Assembly: GCF_036689865.1 (NCBI RefSeq)
Contig: NZ_JBAHUQ010000035.1
Coordinates: 1-64,000, forward strand
Direction: 5' to 3'
Source of the DNA: Magnetococcus sp. PR-3
Lineage (GTDB): Bacteria; Pseudomonadota; Magnetococcia; Magnetococcales; Magnetococcaceae
Length of the DNA stretch: 64,000 nt
Below, one piece after another: positions 17,923-25,934 of the stretch (within the stretch, counting starts at the first letter, position 1; every line of letters begins with the position of its first letter). Under the pieces are notes generated by a model. The model ran no database searches. It saw nothing but the letters and a program-made list of their open reading frames with translations, and was not told the origin of the DNA. Both the position numbers and the translations under genes were made by a program.

Positions 17923-18885
17923 TTAATCCGAGATTGGGGCATCCAGCAGAGCACGTAGGACAGCGGTCCACCCTTGGGCAACATTGGTTAAATTATACCC
18001 GCCGCCACCTAGGGCCAAAACACGGCCATGACCAAGATCTTCTGCAATGTGACAGAGCCGGGTCGTTGCATGGCTGTGGGCTGCGGTTGAAAAAGCCAGA
18101 TGTGTCAGGGGGTCATTATTCAGGGAGTCTGTACCACATTGAAGAATAATAAATTCAGGCTTGTGCTCACGTAGGTGATCTTCAATTTTGGGCCAGGCTT
18201 CAAAGAACTCGGCATCGGTAGCACCAGGCTCCATGGGGATATTTACCTTGGTACCAAAGGCGGGCCCAACACCTGTTTCATCCTCAGCGCCACACCATGG
18301 GTAGAGGTGGCGTCCATCTTCATGAATATCTGCAAACACCAGGTGCGGGTCAGCTTCAAAAGGGTAAAACACCCCATCTCCGTGGTGGGCATCGATATCA
18401 ACGTAGGCTATTTTTTTTATGCCATGGTTCTTACGCAGGTGTTTCACCACGATTGCCGCATCATTAAAGACACAAAAACCACCTGCTACATCAGGTTGCG
18501 CATGATGAAGTCCGGCAATAGGGATAAAGGCCCGCCTGAACTCCTGTTGCATAAGGCGTTCAGAAGCGGCGACAGCAGAGCCTACAACGTGAGCGGCTGC
18601 TTCATAGATGCCCTTAAAAGCAGGTGTATCACCATGGTCTAAAAAACCTTCACCTGCATCTGAGCAGCGCTTAACCAGTTCGATATAATGTGGAATGTGG
18701 AAGCTCTGTAGCTGCTCAACCGAGGCCATGACAGGATCATGAACAGTAACTTTAGATGATAAACTTTGGCGATTTGCCTCTTGCCAGAAGGCATCCATAC
18801 GGGTTGTTGTCCAGGGGTGCCCGTCAGGGAAGCCATATTTGGCAATTTCTTCACCTAGGTAAACGCAGAGATGTGATGCTTGCAT
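17923..18885 (-). CDS. Histone deacetylase / AcuC-AphA superfamily hydrolase
   Basis: A zinc amidohydrolase of the arginase/deacetylase fold, acting on acetyl-lysine, acetyl-polyamine or similar substrates. It has the catalytic histidine pair in GLHHAQPDVAGGFCVFNDAA, metal ligands in YVDIDAHHGDG, a further metal region at LQCGTDSLNNDP, and the transition-state tyrosine in LALGGGGYNL. The frame runs upstream to an ATG at 18960, but that extension overlaps the terminator of rquA and has no family similarity; the ATG at 18885 starts right where the domain begins (LCVYLGEEIAKYGFPDGHPW), giving 320 residues. It follows rquA on the same strand, separated by that terminator. The substrate cannot be told from sequence. 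Confidence 0.9.
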   Translation of the reverse strand: MQASHLCVYLGEEIAKYGFPDGHPWTTTRMDAFWQEANRQSLSSKVTVHDPVMASVEQLQSFHIPHYIELVKRCSDAGEGFLDHGDTPAFKGIYEAAAHVVGSAVAASERLMQQEFRRAFIPIAGLHHAQPDVAGGFCVFNDAAIVVKHLRKNHGIKKIAYVDIDAHHGDGVFYPFEADPHLVFADIHEDGRHLYPWCGAEDETGVGPAFGTKVNIPMEPGATDAEFFEAWPKIEDHLREHKPEFIILQCGTDSLNNDPLTHLAFSTAAHSHATTRLCHIAEDLGHGRVLALGGGGYNLTNVAQGWTAVLRALLDAPISD

Positions 18886-18916
18886 AGACTTAACCATATA
18901 TTTCGGGTGGCAGAAA

Positions 18917-18953
18917 GCAAAACGGCACCACAGGTAATCACCCTGGTGCCGTT
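18917..18953 (-). terminator. Rho-independent terminator of rquA
   Basis: A perfect 10-bp stem (AACGGCACCA at 18921-18930 and complement at 18944-18953) with extra pairing in the loop, followed on the minus strand by TTTTGCTTT. It lies between the rquA stop and the deacetylase start. Confidence 0.8.
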
Positions 18954-18988
18954 CATCCATCCGTTAAGCGCACGCATTGGACGACTGC

Positions 18989-19792
18989 TTAGCAGTCACA
19001 CACCACCCGCTGATATAAGCCGCCAAAGTAGGTTGTTTTATGAATGGCTGAAGGGGTTTGCCCATCAGGAATCCACGAAGAGATCTCCTTCTCCCATAGA
19101 GCCAGGGCGAAGGGTTCCAACCACTTTAGGACCGGCCACATAATATAGCGGAATGGGTTGCGCTTTACCGGTTGATGATAATCGACAAACACCACTTTAC
19201 CACCGGGCTTAACCACACGGAAAGCCTCTTTTACAGTCTTGGCTCGAACATCTTCAGGTTGTTCATGTAAAAGGAAGAAGAGCAAGACGCTATCAAAGCT
19301 ATTGTCGTCATAGCTCAGCGTGCTGGAATCCTGCTGGGAGAGCACCACGTTGTTAGGAATAGTGCCCAGTTTGTTTTCCAAATTATTTAGCTGAACAGGG
19401 GCGACATCCACCACATCCAAGCGACCCCCGGTGGGGATCTGTTTAACAATACGTTGGGTAAAATCACCATAAACACAGGCAATTTGCAGGGTGTGGCCAT
19501 CCAGCTTAGGTTGCATGGCTTCAATCGCCGCATCTCGTAAGCGTGTAAAGTTACCCCATAAGATCAGATTAACCAGCCATTGCCGTTCAAAAAAACGGAC
19601 AGCATTAGGGTGCACATAGGCCCACCAATAGGTCTGCTCCAAGTACTCAGGTATGGCAGGGTGGCTGCTCAGCGGACTCATAGCCCCGGATGCAGGCAAA
19701 CCACTCTGTAGTGGGGTGATGGCCTCACGTTTCATCGGTGACGATAGCGCGTGCGGTGAGGATGAAAAGCTATTTGGGGAAGGTTTATTCAT
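18989..19792 (-). CDS. rquA: RquA-like methyltransferase (rhodoquinone biosynthesis)
   Basis: RquA converts ubiquinone to rhodoquinone, a low-potential quinone that lets fumarate reductase run in anaerobic respiration. The protein has the segments I associate with RquA: YLEQTYWWAYVHPNAVRFFE directly followed by RQWLVNLILWGN; a modified SAM-binding stretch LQIACVYGDFTQRI with LDVVDVAPVQLNNL; FDSVLLFFLLHEQPEDVR; and VVFVDYHQPVKRNPFRYIMW followed by PVLKWLEPFALALW. The frame is open to 19987, but the ATG at 19792 has GGAAG 8 bases upstream and gives 267 residues, near the family length. It belongs to the class I methyltransferases, close to UbiE/UbiG; the WWAYVHP and FFLLHEQPE segments favour RquA. 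Confidence 0.85.
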   Translation of the reverse strand: MNKPSPNSFSSSPHALSSPMKREAITPLQSGLPASGAMSPLSSHPAIPEYLEQTYWWAYVHPNAVRFFERQWLVNLILWGNFTRLRDAAIEAMQPKLDGHTLQIACVYGDFTQRIVKQIPTGGRLDVVDVAPVQLNNLENKLGTIPNNVVLSQQDSSTLSYDDNSFDSVLLFFLLHEQPEDVRAKTVKEAFRVVKPGGKVVFVDYHQPVKRNPFRYIMWPVLKWLEPFALALWEKEISSWIPDGQTPSAIHKTTYFGGLYQRVVCDC

Positions 19793-20143
19793 TATTATGC
19801 TTCCAACGCTGATGCCGCGATCTGTAGAGATCGACGATGGCCCCCTCTGTTCTCCGGTTGCCAGACCGGGAAACACTGAAGAGCATGCGACATGGCTCCC
19901 ATGGCTGCCCATACGGTGACACCATGATAGGGATGCCGCAGCCGCTCCAATGGTCGCTACGTTACCCGGTGTACCGCCTTGGAACAAGCAAAAACAGTAT
20001 GAAAATCATGAGACATTATGACGGTTTGGTGTCATCACTTCTCGAAATGGAGTTAAGTGATGATATGTATGGGTAAGGTTGGAGCTGTGCGTGTGAATGG
20101 GGTTGTGTGTAAGTTCTTGTAAAAAATATGTTAAGTATGATAT
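19793..20143. other. Intergenic region between the hybrid kinase and rquA
   Basis: 351 bases on the minus-strand path from the hybrid kinase stop to the rquA start. It contains a 9-bp inverted repeat with further inner pairing (TCATCACTT at 20032-20040, AAGTGATGA at 20055-20063), a possible 3' hairpin of the kinase gene though without a T run. Open frames here are extensions or antisense of rquA and look non-coding. Confidence 0.5.
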
Positions 20144-23100
20144 TTAGGTTGGGCCGTGACAGAGCTGTTTTAATAAAATTTCCACCAAACGTGCTTTTGC
20201 AATGGGTTTTGACAGGTGCAAATTACAACCTGCTTTTAAAGCGTCATCTCGTACATCACGCATGGCATGGGCTGTGAGGGCAATAATGGGGGTTGGCGGG
20301 GTGGCTTGTTCCTGCTCTTTGGCGCGAATGGCTGTTGTCGCTTGTAATCCATTCATTATAGGCATTTGAATATCCATGAGGATCAGGTCAAAGGTCTGTT
20401 TTTTACAGAGCTCCACGGCTTGTAGGCCATTTTCTGCCATGCTGATCAACATGCCACTTTTTTTCAGGTAAGCACGAATAAGGTTCCGGTTATCTTCGGC
20501 ATCATCCACCACCAGCAGTGATTTACCCGCCAGATCTTCAATGCTATGGCGAAGAGGTTGCAGGGCGTGTTGATGGGCTTTAACAGGTCCTGCTGTTGTC
20601 AGAGCGTGAGGGAGAGGTAGGGTAAAATAGAAGCTGCTCCCTTGCTCCAGTGTGCTTTCGACCCACAGGTGCCCTTGCATAGCGGCAACCAGTTTTTGGC
20701 AAATGCTTAAACCAAGGCCACTCCCCCCAAAGGTACGATGAATTTGTGCATCTTCCTGGACAAAAGGATCAAAAATGGTCTCCAGTCGATCAGAGGCAAT
20801 ACCTGGGCCCGTATCGCGGATGCAGAAATGAAAAGTACCATCCTGTAGTTGGGTGAGGGTAAGGGTTACGGTGCCTTGAACGGTAAATTTTACGGCATTA
20901 CCGACCAAGTTAAGTAAGATTTGACGCAGGCGTTGGGCGTCTCCTCGAACCTGGATGTTGGATGTGATGTGTGAATGTGAAAGTAGCTTAAGTCCTTTAT
21001 CTTGAGCCTGATAGCTTAGAATATTAATGACTTGCTCAATGGGCTCTGCAAGGGGAAAGTTCGCCAGTTCCAAAGAGAGCTGTCCTGCCTCGATTTTGGA
21101 AAGATCTAAAATATCATTAATCAAAGAGAGCAGTGTCGACCCCGCCCGGCTGATGGCTTCAAGGTAGTGAGACTGCTCGACATCCAGGTCTGATTCCGAG
21201 AGCAACTCTACCATCCCCAAAACGGCATTCATTGGGGTCCGAATATCATGGCTCATAGTCGCTAGAAAATCGCTTTTAGCACGGTTGGCGCGCTCTGCAG
21301 ACTCTTTAGCTTGAAAGAGGGCCTCTTGGCTTTGTTTGAGCGAACTGATATCGGTGGCAACTTCCAAGCGTACATTACGACCATCGACCCATGAAATATA
21401 ACGGGATTGGGCAGAGTACCATCGATGGTTGATAGGGCTGCGATACTCCCAATTAAGCGGTTCTTCTTTCTGTTTTAACTGTTCATCAATATGTTTTCGG
21501 TCATGCTGGATATAGAGAATGTGATCTTTTTGACCTTTGAGATTGCCTGCAATCTCAAAAAGATAACGATTCTGGTATAGAATGTCCTGGGTGTGCGGAT
21601 CTGCCACATAAACCACCGATTGAAGACCATCTAGGATGGTTAATAGGCGTGTGTGTGAGGCTTCTAATTGATGTCGGTTATGGGCCAGAGCTTCTTCAAT
21701 ACGCCGACGCTCTGTGGTGTCATGAACAATCGAGTAAAGCAGCTCACGTCCTTGAATAAGAACAGGGCCAGAGTGAACTTCAACATCGCGTATTTCCCCA
21801 CTTGCTAAGCGATGCCTAAACTGAAAGTGGTTACGTTTTTCCTGTTCTGCCCGTTGCATCTCTTCCTGAACTTGTGCTTTGGTCAGGGTGTTAATCTGCA
21901 TAATACGCATGTTGCGTAGGAGGTCGCGGGTATAGCCATAAAAGTTCTCAGCAGCTTCATTTGCATCAACAATAGAACCATCGCTGGGGTCAATAAGAAG
22001 CTCTACCGCTTTATTGCGTTGAAAGAGTTGGCGGTAGCGTTGCTCACTCTCTTTTAAAGCTTCCGTAGCGGTACGGCGGTCTGTGATGTCATGGGCCATA
22101 CCAATAATGGATTCCGGCTCATCTTGGGCATTGGTTAAAGCGGTAACCGTCATCTCTACCCAAATGGCTGTACCATCTTTACAAATCAAACGCTTTTCCA
22201 GCGTGTAGGTGGAGCGTTGTTTGGCAATAAGCTCTTGGAGAAGCTTTTGGTTAATCAAAAGGTCATCCGGGTGGGTCATGGACTCTAAATCACGTCCAAC
22301 CAACGCTTCTGGGCTGAAGTCCAGCATGCGGGCATAGGCACTGTTGGCTTTTAGAATACGGCCATGAATATCGCCTTGTGCAACGGCTAATCCCGCATGT
22401 TCAAAGATGGCTCTAAACCTTTTTTCACTCTCTTGTACCTGTTGCAAAGCTTGGGCGTGAAGCGTGAGATCCTGAATGGTATGGATGCAGTGTGTAATAT
22501 GCCCCGTTTCGTCACGTAAAGCGCGGGTCGAGAGATTTACAGCGACTTGCTTGCCATCGGATGTCCGCAAGGGAAGTTCCATCTCAAACCCGTCGGAAAG
22601 GTCACGGATTAAGCGTTCGTGTTTGAGGAAGTAGTGATCCCGCTGTTGTGCATCAAACCAAGGATCCATCGGTGTGTTGATGAGTGCCTTGGGTTGGCAC
22701 TTTAGGATAGAACAGAGGTGGGGGTTGGCGTGTAACCATAACCGGTCGGGTGTAGAGATGGCCATACCAACCACGCCCCAGTCAAAATAGTTACGGAAGA
22801 GTTGTCCCTGCTGTTTAAGCTGGGTATGGGCATCTTTCAAAGCTTGCTCTGCACGTTTACGTGCCGAGATATCCATCTGTGTGCCAACCACACGCAAAGG
22901 TGTGTGGTTATGGTCCCGGCTCACAACTTTTCCGCGTGTCAGCAGCCAGACCCAGGTTCCCTTTTTGGTTTGTAGTCGGTGTTCAATCTCTATATGGGGG
23001 CTTAAGCCACGAAGGTGTTCATCTAAGGCCCATTGGGTGGGTTGAAGATCTTCCTTATGGATATGGGCAACCCAGTGATCATAGGTATGGGGTATCTCTC

Positions 23101-24031
23101 CCGGATCATAACCGAGCATGCGTTCCCAACGTGCACTAAAATAGAGTGCGCCAGAAGAGATCTCCCAGTCCCATAAGCCTTCCTGTGCACCTTCTAAAGC
23201 AAGATTCAAACGTTCTTCGCTACGAGAAAGTGCATCCGCCATGCTGCGCAGCATGGTGATATTTTGTACGGTACCAAACAGCCTGTAGGCTGCCTGACCT
23301 GGTTGGGCTTGGCTATGTATGGTGCACTTAATGACCTTTGTCCAGATGTCTCCTACTTGCAACCGTAGTTCAACCTCAAACGTTTGCCCTGGTTTCTGCC
23401 AAGCTTCCTCAAAAGTTTGGGTGATGGTTTGGCGATCTTCTTCAATAGCTAATAGCGCAAAACTATTCGGTTGTGGGGTGTAGCGTTTGGAAAACTGTCC
23501 AAAGGTGGTGTAGGTCTCCTCAGACCAATAGACCTGGTTAGACTGTCGGTCCCAAGACCAAATACCCAGATGAGCAGAGTGTTGAACAGACTCAAAATCT
23601 GCAACCAATTGAGGAATATCGGTGTAAAGAGAGGAGGAGGAAGGGCGTTTTAATAGGCCGAGTTGAGAGAGCTTATGCTTAAGAAGTTGAGGGAAGTTTG
23701 CGTGGCTAGCACCACTCCAAATATGGATCAAGCCATGTTGATGTAGATTTAATTCAAGCTCAGCATCGGGTTGGTCCAGTAAAACGATGGCATTTTCTGC
23801 CAAGTCTAACAATCGTTCTGGTAAAGAGATCGGGGGGTTGTGTAGCAGAACGTGGAGTCCCATGATTTGGTCGGTCAAAGTAAGTGCTTCAGACCAGCCA
23901 TAGACGCTCATGGGGTGTGTCTCACTGCCCAGGCATTTTTTTAAGCGCTGGCTAAGGTTACCATCATTGGTAATCAGTAGCGGGGCAGGGGTACCATACA
24001 TAAGCGGGCCCAAGTCCAGTTGTTGTTCCAT
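20144..24031 (-). CDS. Soluble multi-PAS hybrid histidine kinase with receiver
   Basis: A 1295-residue cytoplasmic phosphorelay sensor with no membrane segment. The first ~130 residues look like a degenerate receiver. About six PAS/PAC units follow, including PAS_3-type ones (LGIWSWDRQSNQVYWSEETY and EGLWDWEISSGALYFSARWE) and others marked by GRDLESMTHPDDLL and GYTRDLLRNMRI. HisKA has the phospho-acceptor His at residue 928 (FLATMSHDIRTPMNAVLG). HATPase_c has the N box LLNLVGNAVKFT, then DTGPGIASDRLETIFDPF and GGSGLGLSI. The C-terminal receiver has its phospho-acceptor Asp at residue 1220 (LILMDIQMPIMNG). Likely inputs are cytoplasmic (redox, heme/flavin, ligand). No output regulator is next to it. 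Confidence 0.95.
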   Translation of the reverse strand: MEQQLDLGPLMYGTPAPLLITNDGNLSQRLKKCLGSETHPMSVYGWSEALTLTDQIMGLHVLLHNPPISLPERLLDLAENAIVLLDQPDAELELNLHQHGLIHIWSGASHANFPQLLKHKLSQLGLLKRPSSSSLYTDIPQLVADFESVQHSAHLGIWSWDRQSNQVYWSEETYTTFGQFSKRYTPQPNSFALLAIEEDRQTITQTFEEAWQKPGQTFEVELRLQVGDIWTKVIKCTIHSQAQPGQAAYRLFGTVQNITMLRSMADALSRSEERLNLALEGAQEGLWDWEISSGALYFSARWERMLGYDPGEIPHTYDHWVAHIHKEDLQPTQWALDEHLRGLSPHIEIEHRLQTKKGTWVWLLTRGKVVSRDHNHTPLRVVGTQMDISARKRAEQALKDAHTQLKQQGQLFRNYFDWGVVGMAISTPDRLWLHANPHLCSILKCQPKALINTPMDPWFDAQQRDHYFLKHERLIRDLSDGFEMELPLRTSDGKQVAVNLSTRALRDETGHITHCIHTIQDLTLHAQALQQVQESEKRFRAIFEHAGLAVAQGDIHGRILKANSAYARMLDFSPEALVGRDLESMTHPDDLLINQKLLQELIAKQRSTYTLEKRLICKDGTAIWVEMTVTALTNAQDEPESIIGMAHDITDRRTATEALKESEQRYRQLFQRNKAVELLIDPSDGSIVDANEAAENFYGYTRDLLRNMRIMQINTLTKAQVQEEMQRAEQEKRNHFQFRHRLASGEIRDVEVHSGPVLIQGRELLYSIVHDTTERRRIEEALAHNRHQLEASHTRLLTILDGLQSVVYVADPHTQDILYQNRYLFEIAGNLKGQKDHILYIQHDRKHIDEQLKQKEEPLNWEYRSPINHRWYSAQSRYISWVDGRNVRLEVATDISSLKQSQEALFQAKESAERANRAKSDFLATMSHDIRTPMNAVLGMVELLSESDLDVEQSHYLEAISRAGSTLLSLINDILDLSKIEAGQLSLELANFPLAEPIEQVINILSYQAQDKGLKLLSHSHITSNIQVRGDAQRLRQILLNLVGNAVKFTVQGTVTLTLTQLQDGTFHFCIRDTGPGIASDRLETIFDPFVQEDAQIHRTFGGSGLGLSICQKLVAAMQGHLWVESTLEQGSSFYFTLPLPHALTTAGPVKAHQHALQPLRHSIEDLAGKSLLVVDDAEDNRNLIRAYLKKSGMLISMAENGLQAVELCKKQTFDLILMDIQMPIMNGLQATTAIRAKEQEQATPPTPIIALTAHAMRDVRDDALKAGCNLHLSKPIAKARLVEILLKQLCHGPT

Positions 24032-24129
24032 TGTGATATTGTGCGAAATATATATGAGTGTAGAGAATGCAGGACCTAATCTGAAAGTGGAATTTTCGTA
24101 TATAAATTTCAGGTGTAGACATTATGCAA

Positions 24130-24160
24130 AAGAAAAAGGCCACCTTTTCAGGTGGCCTTG
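24130..24160 (-). terminator. Terminator of the Ile-Ala-Ala tRNA operon
   Basis: Stem AAGGCCACC/GGTGGCCTT with a 6-base loop, followed on the minus strand by TTTTTC. An almost identical copy lies after the other tRNA-Ala at 24308-24338. Confidence 0.8.
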
Positions 24161-24170
24161 GACTTTTAAA

Positions 24171-24246
24171 TGGTGGAGGTGACCGGGATCGAACCGATGA
24201 CATCCTGCTTGCAAAGCAGGTGCTCTCCCAACTGAGCTACACCCCC
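24171..24246 (-). tRNA. tRNA-Ala (anticodon TGC), copy 2
   Basis: On the minus strand it begins GGGGGTGTAGCTCAGTTGGG, has anticodon loop TTTGCAA (TGC), T loop TTCGATC and an encoded CCA end. Sequence is the same as copy 1; this is the promoter-distal copy, reached only if transcription passes the terminator at 24308-24338. Confidence 0.95.
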
Positions 24247-24307
24247 ATAATGGGTCTATTTATAAAAGAGCGAGGTATGAACCACACTCTTATCCGAGCT
24301 AACGATA

Positions 24308-24338
24308 GAAAAAGGCCACCTTTTCAGGTGGCCTTTGA
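24308..24338 (-). terminator. Internal terminator copy between the two tRNA-Ala genes
   Basis: Same AAGGCCACC/GGTGGCCTT stem, followed by TTTTTC on the minus strand. It lies between the proximal and distal tRNA-Ala, so the distal copy is expected only by readthrough or processing before termination. Confidence 0.75.
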
Positions 24339-24348
24339 ATTTTCTAAA

Positions 24349-24424
24349 TGGTGGAGGTGACCGGGATCGAACCGATGACATCCTGCTTGCAAAGCAGGTG
24401 CTCTCCCAACTGAGCTACACCCCC
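24349..24424 (-). tRNA. tRNA-Ala (anticodon TGC), copy 1
   Basis: Same 76-base gene as copy 2, with full cloverleaf, TGC anticodon and encoded CCA. It lies 20 bases downstream of tRNA-Ile. The Ile(GAT)-Ala(TGC) pair usually sits in the spacer of rRNA operons; here it is free of any rRNA. Confidence 0.95.
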
Positions 24425-24444
24425 ATAACGGGCAATTTAGAAAA

Positions 24445-24521
<77 letters not shown>

Positions 24522-24535
24522 CGACGAGGCCCAAA

Positions 24536-24565
24536 TTAATACAATGGCTTGGGTGTCAGTCGCAA
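24536..24565 (-). promoter_or_regulatory. Predicted promoter of the Ile-Ala-Ala tRNA cluster
   Basis: Minus strand: -35-like TTGCGA (plus 24560-24565), an 18-base spacer, -10 TATTAA (plus 24536-24541), about 15 bases before the tRNA-Ile 5' end. Confidence 0.5.
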
Positions 24566-24720
24566 GAAAAAAATGAAGCAAAATGCGTTTATTTTGTTAA
24601 GTTGTTGAAATATAGTGAACTTAAATGACGTGTGTGTTTCGTTTGCTGAAGCTTGATTTTGAACATCTGCTGAGAAAAAGGGTAGAGATTTAGAGAAATT
24701 ATTTTTTTTTATTTCAGCGC

Positions 24721-24749
24721 TTGACACAAGGCTAAGGCTCGGCTTAAAT
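24721..24749 (+). promoter_or_regulatory. Sigma-70-type promoter of tRNA-Ser
   Basis: Perfect -35 TTGACA at 24721-24726, a 17-base spacer and -10 TTAAAT at 24744-24749, 20 bases before the tRNA-Ser 5' end. Confidence 0.75.
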
Positions 24750-24769
24750 ACGGGCCTATTCCCGATCAC

Positions 24770-24859
24770 GGAGAGGTGGCCGAGTGGCTGAAGGCGGCAC
24801 CCTGCTAAGGTGTTATACTCGTAAGGGTATCGAGGGTTCGAATCCCTCCCTCTCCGCCA
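24770..24859 (+). tRNA. tRNA-Ser (anticodon GCT)
   Basis: A 90-base class II tRNA with a long variable arm, acceptor GGAGAGG/CCTCTCC, discriminator G and encoded CCA. The anticodon loop CTGCTAA gives GCT, reading AGC/AGU. Confidence 0.95.
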
Positions 24860-24865
24860 GAATAC

Positions 24866-24903
24866 AAAAAACCCCTTGATGCTTGGCATCAAGGGGTTTT
24901 TTT
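24866..24903 (+). terminator. Rho-independent terminator of tRNA-Ser
   Basis: A 12-bp perfect stem (ACCCCTTGATGC and complement) with a 3-base loop, A6 before and T7 after. Confidence 0.9.
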
Positions 24904-25802
24904 GTGCTCTTTTTTTAGGGCTGTGTTACGGCAAGCTACAGATCGTTGTTATCCGTCAACTCGTTTAAAAAGGGGAGGGGATATTGCTGTAAAGGCTTTG
25001 GAAAATGAGGAGTAAAAAGGATCTGTAGATAATGTGTTATAGGGCTTGATCAGAAGAGGCTTGGAATAAAAAAACAGAAGTCTCGCGAGGAGGAAGGTCG
25101 TCATGAACGGCCTTTCTAACCAGATGAGGTTAGGTTTGAACACGATAGAGGAGGGGCAATAAAACCCCCATGACCCCTCTGTTTTATCCATTAAGGCCGA
25201 TTCTGAGGCGCACTCAATGAACAGTGACCGGGTGCTTCCTGTGGCTTTTATGGTCAGCCATATAAGCCATGGCTATCTTCCTTCACCCATCATGTGATTA
25301 CGTTTCTGGATGTTCGAACGCTTTTTTTAAAGAGTTCGGGTTGAGTGGAAATGATTGATAAAAATCTTTAAAAATATGGGGTTGGCAGTATAACTAGTTG
25401 CTGCACTATCCCACCCCTCACAACATGACAAGGTAAATGCAATTTGATCAGGGCTAAGGTTGTTCCGTTATGGATGATGTCTTCCAAAATGGGTGCTCCA
25501 AGCACTGGTGTTGTATGTATGAAATTTGGGGGGTATGGTAACCAAACGGCATATATGCTCAAAAGAGTCTTATGTATCTCTCTGAGCTAAAAAATATTCA
25601 AAAATTCTGCGGCTTCATTGTAGAGGGCGTAGGTGGCAATAACGGATCGTCATTGGTTTAACAGACAAAGCCTCTTGAAAGCTCTAAGGCAAAGGTTGTG
25701 GTGAAGGTAGGATGGATAGGTGTGTAATAGATATGTATGGTCAACATGCACCGATCAACCTATGTCGGTACGCTATCTGTCAAGGTATAAGGAGTATCCG
25801 TC
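24904..25802. other. Gene-poor stretch between the tRNAs and the envelope cluster
   Basis: About 900 bases with no credible gene on either strand; frames of 60-80 codons lack ribosome sites and look like chance openings. A partial GAGGGG/CCCCTC hairpin near 25149-25177 is followed by TGTTTT. The last ~100 bases hold the leader of the small gene at 25803. No repeat or insertion-sequence end is visible. Confidence 0.5.
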
Positions 25803-25919
25803 ATGACCCACGCGACGCCACCCCCCAAAAAAAAATGGCACTATTGGCTTAAAATGGGTTTGGCTTGGGTTATAGGGTTAAGCATTGCCGCCATCGCTCA
25901 TGAATGGATTGGTCACTAA
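25803..25919 (+). CDS. 38-residue single-membrane-segment protein
   Basis: A very short frame with an excellent AAGGAG ribosome site about 10 bases before the ATG. The product begins MTHATPPPKKK, then has one hydrophobic stretch (MGLAWVIGLSIAAIA) and ends HEWIGH. The positive cluster before the segment predicts an N-in topology. I do not recognise it. It lies convergent with, and 15 bases from, the end of the minus-strand envelope operon. The combination of ribosome site and clean membrane segment supports a real small protein; function unknown. Confidence 0.6.
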   Translation: MTHATPPPKKKWHYWLKMGLAWVIGLSIAAIAHEWIGH

Positions 25920-25934
25920 TGGGCCTGATTTAAC

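Larger units (their letters stand above)
24132..24424 (-). repeat. Tandem duplication of a tRNA-Ala + terminator unit
   Basis: Two direct copies with a 178-base period: each holds the same hairpin terminator and the same 76-base tRNA-Ala gene. Spacer bases between tRNA and terminator differ only slightly, so the duplication is fairly recent. Confidence 0.85.
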
